From assembly GCA_016286555.1 (NCBI GenBank), contig JAEETA010000014.1:1-64000 (forward strand): 64,000 nt of DNA. Reading direction: 5' to 3'. Below the pieces are notes generated by a model, which saw only the letters and a list, made by a program, of their open reading frames with translations, was not told the origin of the DNA and searched no databases. Below, piece after piece: positions 8,733-16,225 of the stretch. Each line of letters starts with the position of its first letter. Position 1 is the stretch's first letter. This stretch comes from Lachnospiraceae bacterium. GTDB lineage: Bacteria > Bacillota > Clostridia > Lachnospirales > Lachnospiraceae. The position numbers and the translations under genes were made by a program.

Positions 8733-8761
8733 TTGACAATTCCAAAATCGGATGATACTAT
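8733..8761 (+). promoter_or_regulatory. Antisense-RNA promoter, copy 1
   Basis: TTGACA (8733-8738) and TACTAT (8756-8761) are 17 bases apart on the plus strand, pointing toward the 3' end of the toxin gene. The -35 is a perfect consensus. No open reading frame follows with a ribosome binding site, so an RNA product is likely. Confidence 0.75.
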
Positions 8762-8767
8762 AAAGAA

Positions 8768-8850
8768 AAGGATGCCACCGGCAACGGTCAGGCTTTCCGA
8801 TTGGTTAACGAATTAGCCGCTCAGTTTGCAGACCGGGGCGGCTATTTTCG
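8768..8850 (+). ncRNA. Putative type I antitoxin RNA, copy 1
   Basis: Transcription from the plus-strand promoter would begin near 8768 and run into a hairpin with TAGCCGC / GCGGCTA arms (8813-8844) followed by ATTTTCG. The product would be about 80 nt. Its 3' part is complementary to the last codon region and 3' end of the minus-strand toxin message, because the two transcripts converge and share this hairpin as a two-way terminator. This is the geometry of par/Fst-type antitoxins. A small GCCACC...GGT...GGC hairpin lies at its 5' end. It is inferred from sequence alone. Confidence 0.55.
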
Positions 8851-8940
8851 TGCGTTTCTACTGCATCCGATGGCGTATCCGAGACCGAACGCCGTCAGCA
8901 CCAGGCTGATCACTGCGATTAATCCTTCTAACGTCAACAT
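8842..8940 (-). CDS. 32-residue hydrophobic peptide, type I toxin-like, copy 1
   Basis: ATG at 8940 follows a strong GAGGAGG site by about 9 nt. The peptide starts MLTLEGLIAVISLVLTAFG and ends with a charged CSRNARK tail. This is one membrane-spanning helix with a short polar head and a basic C-terminus, as in holin-like / TxpA / Fst-type toxins that damage the membrane from inside. The leader of about 150 nt contains several hairpins, and CCCTCC in the leader (minus strand; plus-strand ggaggg at 9001-9006) can pair with the GGAGGG of the ribosome binding site, which would hide it. A convergent antisense RNA overlaps its 3' end. The family call rests on size, hydrophobicity and locus design, not on a proven homologue. 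Confidence 0.65.
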   Translation of the reverse strand: MLTLEGLIAVISLVLTAFGLGYAIGCSRNARK

Positions 8941-9095
8941 AGGCATCCCCTCCTCTCCGGTAATACTAGATGCTTCGCATCAGTAAGAACTTCTCGGTTC
9001 GGAGGGCATATTCACAAAAATATACGACCTCCGAAAAATCGGAAGTCTAACCGTCCACCACGCTTGCGCGCCAAAGGGTGACACCCTCGAAAATG

Positions 9096-9133
9096 AGTAT
9101 AGCACAAAAAGCAGGATTCGAACATATGTTTTC
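9096..9133 (-). promoter_or_regulatory. Toxin promoter with LexA/DinR-like box, copy 1
   Basis: On the minus strand the -10 is TATACT (9096-9101), and 17 bases upstream the weak -35 (TGTTCG, 9119-9124) lies inside CGAACATATGTTTTC (9119-9133, plus-strand reading). This matches the Firmicute LexA/DinR consensus CGAAC-N4-GTT-Y-C/G at nearly every position. A repressor bound here would block RNA polymerase, so the toxin would be induced by DNA damage. Confidence 0.65.
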
Positions 9134-9159
9134 TTTTCGATAATGAATTATTTGAAGAA

Positions 9160-9188
9160 GCCCTCCGGATCCAACGATCCGAAGAGCC
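9160..9188 (-). terminator. Terminator-like hairpin, copy 1
   Basis: GCCCTCCGGATC (9160-9171) pairs with GATCCGAAGAGCC-type sequence to 9188. On the minus strand the stem is followed by a TTCTTC stretch. It is the duplicated counterpart of the better terminator at 9636-9663. Confidence 0.45.
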
Positions 9189-9208
9189 TTTCATGATAGT
9201 TTCATTTT

Positions 9209-9237
9209 TTGACAATTCTCTGATCAGGTGATACTAT
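9209..9237 (+). promoter_or_regulatory. Antisense-RNA promoter, copy 2
   Basis: TTGACA (9209-9214) and TACTAT (9232-9237) are 17 bases apart, identical in design to copy 1 although the spacer sequence differs. Confidence 0.75.
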
Positions 9238-9243
9238 GAAAAA

Positions 9244-9329
9244 AAGGATGCCACCGGCAACGGTCAGGCTTTCCTTATACAGCTACGAAATAGCTGCCCA
9301 AGTTGAGCGACCGGGGCGGCTATTTTCGT
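9244..9329 (+). ncRNA. Putative type I antitoxin RNA, copy 2
   Basis: The transcript would start near 9244 and end at a long hairpin with AAATAGCTGCC and GGCGGCTATTT arms (11 pairs including one G-U, about 9289-9325). That hairpin also sits at the 3' end of the converging toxin message. The 5' hairpin core is the same as in copy 1, but the segment between the two hairpins is diverged. This suggests each antisense RNA may prefer its own toxin message. Confidence 0.55.
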
Positions 9330-9418
9330 GCGTTTTTGTTGCATCCGATGGCGTAGCCAAGACCGAACGCCGTCAGCACCAGGCTGATCACTGCGATTAA
9401 TCCTTCCAACGTCAACAT
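9320..9418 (-). CDS. 32-residue hydrophobic peptide, type I toxin-like, copy 2
   Basis: The gene has the same length, ribosome binding site (GAGGAGG) and peptide core as copy 1. The only protein differences are in the tail: Ser27 to Asn and Arg28 to Lys, giving CNKNARK. The hydrophobic helix is unchanged, so both copies appear under selection to stay functional. It shares the long structured leader and the converging antisense RNA design of copy 1. I infer that it is a membrane-acting type I toxin; a small stress-induced membrane peptide without toxicity is an alternative. Confidence 0.65.
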   Translation of the reverse strand: MLTLEGLIAVISLVLTAFGLGYAIGCNKNARK

Positions 9419-9572
9419 AGGCATCCCCTCCTCTCCGGTAATACTAGATGCTATGCATCAGTAAGAACTTCTCGGTTCGGAGGGCATATTCACAAAAATA
9501 TACGACCTCCGAAAAAACGGAAGTCTAACCGTCCACCACGCTTGCGCGCCAAAGGGTGACACCCTCAAAAAG

Positions 9573-9610
9573 AGTATAGCACAAAAAGCAGAACTCGAAC
9601 ATATGTTTTC
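9573..9610 (-). promoter_or_regulatory. Toxin promoter with LexA/DinR-like box, copy 2
   Basis: The -10 TATACT (minus strand, 9573-9578) is 17 bases from a -35 at 9596-9601 embedded in CGAACATATGTTTTC (9596-9610). The box and its placement over the -35 are identical to copy 1, whereas the bases just outside it have diverged. This argues that the box itself is conserved. Confidence 0.65.
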
Positions 9611-9635
9611 TTTTGAGCTTTAAGTAATTTGAAAA

Positions 9636-9663
9636 GCCCTCCGGATCCAACGATCCGAAGGGC
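9636..9663 (-). terminator. Terminator after the TIR-like gene
   Basis: On the minus strand GCCCTTCGGATC-GTTG-GATCCGGAGGGC forms a 12-pair stem (one G-T) followed by TTTTC, 20 bases past the stop of the TIR-like gene. It insulates the toxin promoter from it. Confidence 0.7.
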
Positions 9664-9683
9664 ATTCTGCTTGTCTTCCCCAT

Positions 9684-10346
9684 CTAGTTCAATCTGTAGC
9701 CACAATTATTCATTTCTCTTATCACCCGCGGAACAGTCTCCGCTACAGAGTTGGAATATGAAATATATAAAATCCCTTCTATATCGGATGGCCTTTCAAA
9801 ATCCAACTCTTGTTCTTCGCTAGCACCTTTGAATATTACAACTACTCTTTTTCTGCCTAGCTTTGCAAAAAGCATACCCATTTCTAGTATGACATTCTGC
9901 CTAGCTCTGAACCGCTCTATTCTGTCATTCCTTTCGTATCCTACATCATCAGGGGTGGCTAAAATAATACCGAAATTTGCCCTCGGAATATAATGTTCGA
10001 GCTGTTCAATAATTGTTCTTCCCTCGCTAGGCAACCTGTCTATTGTCAGTACTTCCAATCCAATCTCTGTTAAAGCAGATATCATATCTTCTTTGGCCTG
10101 GTTATCATGTCCATAAACCAAAAATACACGATTATTGTATTTCCACTCTTTTTCTCTAGAATATAGTAGTTTTTCAAGAGGTTCTTTTAGTTTTCCAAAT
10201 CCCGTTATCTTATCAGCATTTTGATAACAAATAACGGCGGATCCCTGCTTTAGCTTAAGTCTATACCCATATGATTTATACGGTTTATCAAGAATTACCT
10301 GATATCCATTTTCACAGAGTATTTTCTTTACAGCATCCTTATCCAT
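9684..10346 (-). CDS. TIR-like (CAP12/Pycsar-effector type) putative immune effector
   Basis: The 220-residue protein has a C-terminal TIR-like nucleotide-binding domain (residues ~72-210). Its blocks are RVFLVYGHD (73-81), GRTIIEQLE (109-117), ATPDD (130-134), RARQNVILEMG (147-157, with the candidate catalytic Glu155) and PSDIEGILYI. These match the PF10137-type family found in CBASS/Pycsar and other abortive-infection effectors, which cleave or bind NAD+. The N-terminal ~68 residues form a small separate domain with YQNADKITGFGK, loosely like TBP/RNase HIII-type nucleic-acid-binding modules; that resemblance is weak. No cyclase or sensor gene is adjacent, so it may act alone. The gene is clearly AT-richer than the core genes nearby, a sign of transfer. 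Confidence 0.75.
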   Translation of the reverse strand: MDKDAVKKILCENGYQVILDKPYKSYGYRLKLKQGSAVICYQNADKITGFGKLKEPLEKLLYSREKEWKYNNRVFLVYGHDNQAKEDMISALTEIGLEVLTIDRLPSEGRTIIEQLEHYIPRANFGIILATPDDVGYERNDRIERFRARQNVILEMGMLFAKLGRKRVVVIFKGASEEQELDFERPSDIEGILYISYSNSVAETVPRVIREMNNCGYRLN

Positions 10347-10357
10347 TTTTTCTCTCC

Positions 10358-10429
10358 AATATCGAAACAGTCATATTATCACACAGATAAAAAAGCATTA
10401 ATCTTCATATCATTGTCAATTTCGATATT
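10358..10429. promoter_or_regulatory. Inverted repeat in the TIR-like gene leader region
   Basis: AATATCGAAA (10358-10367) and TTTCGATATT (10420-10429) are exact inverted 10-mers about 52 bases apart upstream of the TIR-like gene. One arm abuts the start codon region and the other a TTGACA (minus strand, 10414-10419). They could be paired operator half-sites or a looped leader. I see no confident -10. Confidence 0.4.
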
Positions 10430-10484
10430 CATAAGAATTTGATTTGTTTTTGCTAGTATTTATTCTCAGCAAAAACTATCCCTA

Positions 10485-11051
10485 TCAATTATAAAATGAA
10501 ACTTCGCTGTATGCTGATGAGCAATCATCTTTAGCGTCTTTTACCGCATCAGAATAAGTTAACAGAGAATATCCTTCTGGAAACGTTGAAACTAATGTCA
10601 AATACTTATCCACGGAAATATAGTAATTCTTTGCCGCATTATAATATTCACCTTCTCCATTGGTACCCAGTAATACCTTTGCTTCCGTCAAATTTTCCCT
10701 AGCAGAAACTCGTGATTCGTATGCCCGTTTTGCAGCCATTTTTGAATCTGTAGAATTAGCATCTTTATATGCTGTATCACTAAAATACCAATTCATAAGT
10801 TCACTATTTGTTGACCAATGATCTATTTGATATGATGCACAATCCGATATAAATTCACATGCAGTATGAATTTTTTTAACCGCGCTTTTTATGTCTTCTT
10901 CTGATACTGTTTGTACTGTTGCTGGTCGATTTACATCTTCTTCCGATACAGATGTACTAGATTCTGCGTTTTTGTTATCTGCACATCCGATTGCAAACAT
11001 GCATAATACAACCAACAATAATATTGTTTTCAGATACTTTTTATTTCGCAT
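10485..11051 (-). CDS. Small lipoprotein of unknown function
   Basis: The 188-residue product starts with a typical lipoprotein signal peptide (basic MRNKKYLK, a hydrophobic core, then the lipobox FAIGC with Cys23). It should be lipid-anchored on the outer face of the membrane. A Ser/Glu/Asn-rich linker (about 25-50) is followed by a probably helical domain with no motif I recognise. A ribosome binding site AAAGGAG lies upstream of the ATG. The gene is AT-rich like the TIR-like gene and sits between it and the recombinase, so it is part of the island. A role in phage exclusion or plasmid-type surface functions is conceivable, but nothing in the sequence shows it. Confidence 0.7.
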   Translation of the reverse strand: MRNKKYLKTILLLVVLCMFAIGCADNKNAESSTSVSEEDVNRPATVQTVSEEDIKSAVKKIHTACEFISDCASYQIDHWSTNSELMNWYFSDTAYKDANSTDSKMAAKRAYESRVSARENLTEAKVLLGTNGEGEYYNAAKNYYISVDKYLTLVSTFPEGYSLLTYSDAVKDAKDDCSSAYSEVSFYN

Positions 11052-11129
11052 ATTTTTCTCTCTCCTTTTATAAAGTGTACTTTATGCGAGGATCATCTTC
11101 AGATAAATATCCACTCCATGAAATCAGAG

Positions 11130-11158
11130 ATTATAATTATTTTATTAGATTAATCTAA
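11130..11158 (-). promoter_or_regulatory. Lipoprotein promoter with palindromic operator
   Basis: On the minus strand TTAGAT (11153-11158) and TATAAT (11130-11135) are 17 bases apart. The -35 is part of the perfect 14-bp palindrome TTAGATTAATCTAA (11145-11158), a likely binding site for a dimeric repressor or activator. Confidence 0.6.
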
Positions 11159-11187
11159 CAAATCATGGTAGATTAATAGCATAAGGC

Positions 11188-11217
11188 GGCTGTCAAAAAG
11201 TACAATTTTTGACAGCC
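11188..11217. terminator. Hairpin terminator downstream of the recombinase gene
   Basis: GGCTGTCAAAAA and TTTTTGACAGCC form a perfect 12-bp stem with a 6-base loop, just past the recombinase stop at 11224. Because the T-run is inside the stem it can work in both directions. Confidence 0.6.
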
Positions 11218-11223
11218 TTCCTA

Positions 11224-11904
<681 letters not shown>

Positions 11905-12008
11905 TTAACCGCAGGTGAGACGAAGAGGAAAGCGCCTGCGGGACGGGCTACATATTTTCCGGGCAGCATTAGCGGTGTGGAAATCGTGCTTCGCAATGGG
12001 AGCGCATC

Positions 12009-13166
12009 CTACGAATGACTGTATTTCCAGACTCCTTTCATCTGGGACACGAGGGTGTCCACATCCCAATGCTTGCTGCTGTTCTTCGGGCTGTTGGGAT
12101 CGTTTACGATGATCCGGCCGTCCTCATCGATGCCGGTAAGGACGATGAAGTGGCCCGCCTTGGTAAAGTCTCCGGGGGACATGGAGCAGATCATGGGAGT
12201 GTCACTTGACAGGTTCGTCAGAATGTAATCGGAGGAGACACTGCCACAGGTTGCGTCCAGGCCGTACTGCTCCGCTCCTTCCGTCATGAAGGACCAGGAG
12301 GTTCCCTGACCATAGACGTAATACCCCTGATCCGAAGCGTATTCGGAGATCACGTAAGGGTTAATGTCGGGATCCCGTTCCAGGCCGCAGATCACCATGG
12401 CCAGACAGGTAGGGCCGCATCCTGCGACGCCCACATAATTGCTGCCGTAATGGCGGTAACCCCATCTCTTATCCCACTGGATGAAGAGGGGGATATCGGA
12501 CTCTGCCAGTTCCCGGCTGACATCCATATCAAGGTCCGCATTTGCATATTTGTTGTAGTTTTCCACATATTCCCACGCTTCGGGGTACTTCTCACCGAAG
12601 GAAACGATATTATCGGGAACGCCTGCCGTGTCACGATCGTAGAACTCATTCCAGGCAAGGCCGATGATCAAAGCAACCGCCACTACTCCGGCAATCATCT
12701 GCTTCTTCTGGGTTCTTCTCCTCGCGGAGGAGCGAGCCGGGCTCTTCCCCGCCGTTCTTACTCTCCGACTCTCAGGCCACTCATCCGCCAGGGCAAATAC
12801 ATCATCACATTCCCCAACGAATGCATATCCCAGTCTCAGTTCATGATTCCCCTCAGAAACTTGCGTAGGTCTTCTCTCCCCACCTCTTTCGGCAGTGCGG
12901 GCGGAATTCAGATTTCTGTCATTCCGATTCCTTGCTGCGTTCTGCCTTCCGGCGTTTTGCTTCCCGGTGTTTTTCCCATGCTTTTGGGAACTCACGATGC
13001 TCACCGCCGTATGCAACACCAGTACCATGACTAAAACGACCACCGCCATGTTTCCGGTAAGCCAGAAAGGCGAAAGGCAAAAGTCCATTGCAATCAGTGC
13101 GATAAAGGTCAGAATCAGGAGCAGCACAGCTTTGATGATCCAAAGAATGATCTTTTTCGCTGTCAT
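12009..13166 (-). CDS. Membrane-anchored C39-family cysteine peptidase-like protein
   Basis: The 385-residue protein has hydrophobic segments at about 8-28, 40-60 and 157-172, with a basic, low-complexity linker between. A C-terminal C39_2 domain (about 222-385) probably lies outside the cell. Catalytic candidates are Cys250 in AGCGPTCLAM, a His in AGHFIVLTG near 340 and an Asp in VNDPNS near 360. Such domains are papain-like and process peptides or cell-wall-linked substrates. The gene begins 4 bases after the histidine kinase stop, so it belongs to the same operon. A signalling or cell-envelope stress role for the system follows from that context. The family is secure and the substrate is unknown. 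Confidence 0.82.
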   Translation of the reverse strand: MTAKKIILWIIKAVLLLILTFIALIAMDFCLSPFWLTGNMAVVVLVMVLVLHTAVSIVSSQKHGKNTGKQNAGRQNAARNRNDRNLNSARTAERGGERRPTQVSEGNHELRLGYAFVGECDDVFALADEWPESRRVRTAGKSPARSSARRRTQKKQMIAGVVAVALIIGLAWNEFYDRDTAGVPDNIVSFGEKYPEAWEYVENYNKYANADLDMDVSRELAESDIPLFIQWDKRWGYRHYGSNYVGVAGCGPTCLAMVICGLERDPDINPYVISEYASDQGYYVYGQGTSWSFMTEGAEQYGLDATCGSVSSDYILTNLSSDTPMICSMSPGDFTKAGHFIVLTGIDEDGRIIVNDPNSPKNSSKHWDVDTLVSQMKGVWKYSHS

Positions 13167-13170
13167 GCTA

Positions 13171-15345
13171 TCACTCTCCCATCACTTGTGCAGAGGGTTC
13201 AGATACCGTCACAGACTCTGCTGCAGGGACTGCGGGCGCTGCCACTGCGGCAGTCTCCTCCTGCCTGCATCTGGGGAATAACAGCACTACCTTAAAGAGG
13301 TCGCCGTCCACCACCAGATTCAGTTTGCCGTGCATGATCTCCATGAGGCTTCCTGCGATGTTCAGGCCCAGTCCGTTTCCTTCGGAATTCCGGGAACTGT
13401 CCCCTCTGGTGAAACGCTCCATCAGCTCGTCACCGGTTAGGTTCAGAGGCTCTCTGGAGGTATTTTTCAGTTCGATCACAGCGTCGGTGGTGCCTGCGTT
13501 CAGGTTCACGTAGACACGGGTGCCGGGCTGGGAATACTTGGTAATATTGGTAAAAAGGTTGTCCAGGACTCTCTGCAGGAGCTTCGTGTCCGCCATGATA
13601 TTGACAGGCTCGTCAGTCATACGGATCCGCAGATCCAGTTCCTTCTCGGCGGCCTTCTCCTGATACTCGCCCAGCACCTGCTGCAGCACCATGTTCAGGT
13701 TGCAGGGGGTGAGTTCCGCCTTGATATTACCGGTGGAAGCTTTGGAGGCTTCGATAAGGGACTCCAGGAGCTTCTTCAGCTTTACGGACTGGTTCTCCAG
13801 AGTGTCCAGATACTCGCGGTTTGCGGGCTCGCCCTCGGGCTGCTTTTTCAGCAGCTCCACATAGCTGATGATGGAAGTAAGAGGCGTCTTGATGTCATGG
13901 GACACGTTGGAGATCAGTTCCGTCTTGAACCGCTCACTCTTCATGCGCGCATCCACAGCCTTCTCCATGCCGACGGAAGCCTTGTTGATGCTCTCTCCCA
14001 GAGACTTAAAATCAAAAAACATATGCCGGGTGTCGATGGGATGATCCAGATTTCCCTCCGCCATCCGCTTAGCTCCCAGCGCCAGGCGATTCAGCTGCAG
14101 TACGGCGAAGATCACTGCGACGACAACCGCCACTGCCTCCAGGAACAAGATAAAAATCAGAAGCTCTTCCGCATCGTTGTAGAGCAGCGTCCCGGCGATC
14201 AGGATCTCCAAAAAGCAGAGGATCACCGCGCCGATCACCAGGCGGACCATCAGACTCAGATTCTCATGCCACTGGAAGGAAAGCTTTTTCCAGAGGTTCT
14301 TCATCCTGCCGAAAAATCTCGCGCAGAAATGACAGAAGCAGATCAAAAACAGTACGAAAAAGACCGCTGCAACGACAAAGGGCAAAAAACGGAAGGTGCA
14401 GGCCAGATCCAGAAGTGCCGCACTCCTGGTGAAGAGATCATCGGAACCGGCAGTCATGGGATCCGCCACCTTGGCATAGAGGTAATAATCGGTGTAGGTG
14501 CCGGTAAAATCCTCCGCCACCAGCACTTCCCATTTTTCCGGATCCACACGATACGCGTCGGAAGATCCGGCGATCGTGTAGTTTCTCAGCTCGTCGTTTT
14601 TACATACGGTTACATCCTGCGGATCGACATAGACACCCTGCCCGCCGTTCATCGGCTGCACTACCACCGCATCGATGTTATATTCCTCGTCCCAGCCGTC
14701 CCTGGCCGCATTGACGAAACGCTGCTTATCCCATTCCTGGCAATTGTCCACGTACAGAGTCATCTGAACGGGATAACCGGTTCCCTCGCAGACCACATAG
14801 GCGGAATCGTTGCTCCAGCAATACAGCACCTCATCAATGGATCTTGCATCTCCACTCATCGCTGCGCTATAGCGGTCGCTGTTGTTTCGGATATAACCGT
14901 AGCAATCCAGAATGCTGGTGATATTGTAATCGAATACCGTATTCTCGGAGATGGAGGCACTGTAGGTAAAAAGGTCATCCACATTTCCCGCCAGATCTTC
15001 ATCGGACAGGGTACACACCAGATAGGAAGACCGCTGATGCAGGTCCACCGTTACATCGGGATCTGCCTGATAGATCGCGTAACGGAAATTCGAATCCTTC
15101 AGATGCGCCAGTTCGAAATCATCCTGATAATCATGCAGTGCGTAAACCGCGTAACTCCGCAGGATCCGGTCGTTAAAATTCTTCCGGAAGACCGCCTTGC
15201 TCTCATACATCCCATAGTTTCCAAACAACTCGATCACTACCATGGCCAGTCCTGCGATCGTGGCGCAGATAGCAGTCAGTATCAGCCAGAAGAAAGCGCC
15301 GTGGGGCTTACGCTCCATCTTCTCAGTCGTTTGCATTTTCATCAT
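13171..15345 (-). CDS. Sensor histidine kinase with large extracellular domain
   Basis: The ATG at 15345 follows the response-regulator stop by one base and has AAGAAAGGG close upstream. A second ATG lies directly after it, and nine further upstream codons are unlikely to be used. The ~724-residue protein has a membrane helix at about 18-39 and a ~280-residue extracellular region without a motif I recognise. Three more membrane helices (about 320-417) are followed by a HAMP-like linker, the HisKA box with phospho-His about 483 (ISNVSHDIKTPLTSI), and a HATPase domain with GNGLGLNIAGSLM. It phosphorylates the adjacent OmpR-type regulator. The operon is regulator-kinase-C39 peptidase. Confidence 0.92.
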   Translation of the reverse strand: MMKMQTTEKMERKPHGAFFWLILTAICATIAGLAMVVIELFGNYGMYESKAVFRKNFNDRILRSYAVYALHDYQDDFELAHLKDSNFRYAIYQADPDVTVDLHQRSSYLVCTLSDEDLAGNVDDLFTYSASISENTVFDYNITSILDCYGYIRNNSDRYSAAMSGDARSIDEVLYCWSNDSAYVVCEGTGYPVQMTLYVDNCQEWDKQRFVNAARDGWDEEYNIDAVVVQPMNGGQGVYVDPQDVTVCKNDELRNYTIAGSSDAYRVDPEKWEVLVAEDFTGTYTDYYLYAKVADPMTAGSDDLFTRSAALLDLACTFRFLPFVVAAVFFVLFLICFCHFCARFFGRMKNLWKKLSFQWHENLSLMVRLVIGAVILCFLEILIAGTLLYNDAEELLIFILFLEAVAVVVAVIFAVLQLNRLALGAKRMAEGNLDHPIDTRHMFFDFKSLGESINKASVGMEKAVDARMKSERFKTELISNVSHDIKTPLTSIISYVELLKKQPEGEPANREYLDTLENQSVKLKKLLESLIEASKASTGNIKAELTPCNLNMVLQQVLGEYQEKAAEKELDLRIRMTDEPVNIMADTKLLQRVLDNLFTNITKYSQPGTRVYVNLNAGTTDAVIELKNTSREPLNLTGDELMERFTRGDSSRNSEGNGLGLNIAGSLMEIMHGKLNLVVDGDLFKVVLLFPRCRQEETAAVAAPAVPAAESVTVSEPSAQVMGE

Positions 15346-15346
15346 T

Positions 15347-16075
15347 TCATCCCTTTCTTTCCTGATGCTCATCCAGGTAGTAGCCTCTGCCCCAGATCAT
15401 CTTCAGATATCTGGGATTGGAGGGATCGATCTCGATCTTTTCCCGCAGGTGTCTGATGTGAACCGCCACGATGCTCTCGGTGCCCATAGTGTCGTCCTTC
15501 CAGACCTGGCGGTAGATCTCCGCCGGAGAAAAAACCTTCCCCTGATTTTCCATAAGGAATTTCAAAATATCATATTCGGTACGGGTGAGTCTGACAGATT
15601 CGCCGTCCAGCCACACTTCCTTGGTGCGGTCGTCGATGCGCAGGCCGCCGCAGCCCAGCTCGGTGTTTTTCGTAACGCCGCTGCCGCCCAGCTGCATGTA
15701 CCGGCGCAGTCCGGAACGAACTCTTGCCATGAGTTCCACGGGATTGAAGGGTTTTGTGACATAATCGTCAGCTCCCAGGTTCAGACCCAGGATGATGTCC
15801 GTCTCCTCACTCTTGGCCGTCAGCATGATGACGGGGATGTTGCTGCGCTCCCGGATCCGGGCCAGGGTGGTCACCCCGTCCATCACGGGCATCATGATGT
15901 CCAAAAGCACCAGATGCACTTCCTCACGGTCCAGCACCTCCAGCGCCTCCTGTCCGTTGCCCGCTGTCAGGACTCTGTACCCTTCCGACTGCAGAAACAG
16001 TTCGATAGCATGGGCGATGTCCTTCTCGTCGTCGCAGACCAAAACCGTCATCTTTTCGTTCGCATTTCCGTTCAT
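15347..16075 (-). CDS. OmpR/PhoB-family response regulator
   Basis: The start at 16075 (MNGNANEKMTVLVCDDEKD) is preferred because GGGAG lies 12 nt upstream; a start 24 bases downstream is also possible. The receiver domain (residues ~9-125) shows the acidic pair DDE at 15-17, phospho-acceptor Asp59 in VLLDIMMP and the conserved Lys in YVTKPFNP. The C-terminal winged helix (about 145-242) carries VRLTRTEYDILKFL and the recognition helix region VHIRHLREKIE. It binds tandem direct repeats, and two such repeats occur just upstream of the gene. It pairs with the kinase one base downstream. Confidence 0.93.
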   Translation of the reverse strand: MNGNANEKMTVLVCDDEKDIAHAIELFLQSEGYRVLTAGNGQEALEVLDREEVHLVLLDIMMPVMDGVTTLARIRERSNIPVIMLTAKSEETDIILGLNLGADDYVTKPFNPVELMARVRSGLRRYMQLGGSGVTKNTELGCGGLRIDDRTKEVWLDGESVRLTRTEYDILKFLMENQGKVFSPAEIYRQVWKDDTMGTESIVAVHIRHLREKIEIDPSNPRYLKMIWGRGYYLDEHQERKG

Positions 16076-16153
16076 GTATCTGTCGTTCTCCCTTTCTTGC
16101 GTGATCACAGGCTTATTGTGACATAGATAATATTAAGAGTCTATGAGGTAAAC

Positions 16154-16172
16154 CTTTAAGATTTCTTTAAGA
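16154..16172 (-). promoter_or_regulatory. Tandem 11-bp-spaced repeats, probable response-regulator box
   Basis: CTTTAAGA occurs at 16154-16161 and again at 16165-16172 on the plus strand, one helical turn apart, about 80 bases upstream of the response-regulator start. OmpR/PhoB-type regulators bind exactly this kind of direct repeat, so autoregulation is likely. Confidence 0.45.
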
Positions 16173-16196
16173 GTTTCCGTAAAGTTCTCAAGAAAA

Positions 16197-16225
16197 AAGC
16201 CTGACCGTTTGCTGCGATCAGGCTT
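16197..16225 (-). terminator. Terminator of the fkbH-like gene
   Basis: On the minus strand AAGCCTGATCG-CAGCAAA-CGGTCAGGCTT is followed by TTTTCTTG. The stem overlaps the stop codon of the gene at 16224. Confidence 0.8.

Larger units (their letters stand above)
8733..9663. repeat. Tandem direct duplication of a toxin/antisense cassette
   Basis: Two near-identical ~460 bp units lie head to tail, roughly 8733-9188 and 9209-9663, offset by about 477 bases. Each contains, in order on the plus strand, an antisense-RNA promoter, a short RNA with hairpins, a 32-codon minus-strand gene, its long leader, its promoter with a LexA-like box, and a terminator-like hairpin. The units differ mainly by point changes and by a diverged stretch inside the antisense RNA loop (about 8797-8830 against 9275-9308). 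Confidence 0.85.

Noticed and set aside
8733..9663. Insertion sequence or transposon ends
   Set aside because: The copies are direct, contain no transposase, and have promoters and a small gene in a consistent layout.
15242..16126. Plus-strand frames opposite the two-component genes
   Set aside because: They are antisense shadows without start signals.
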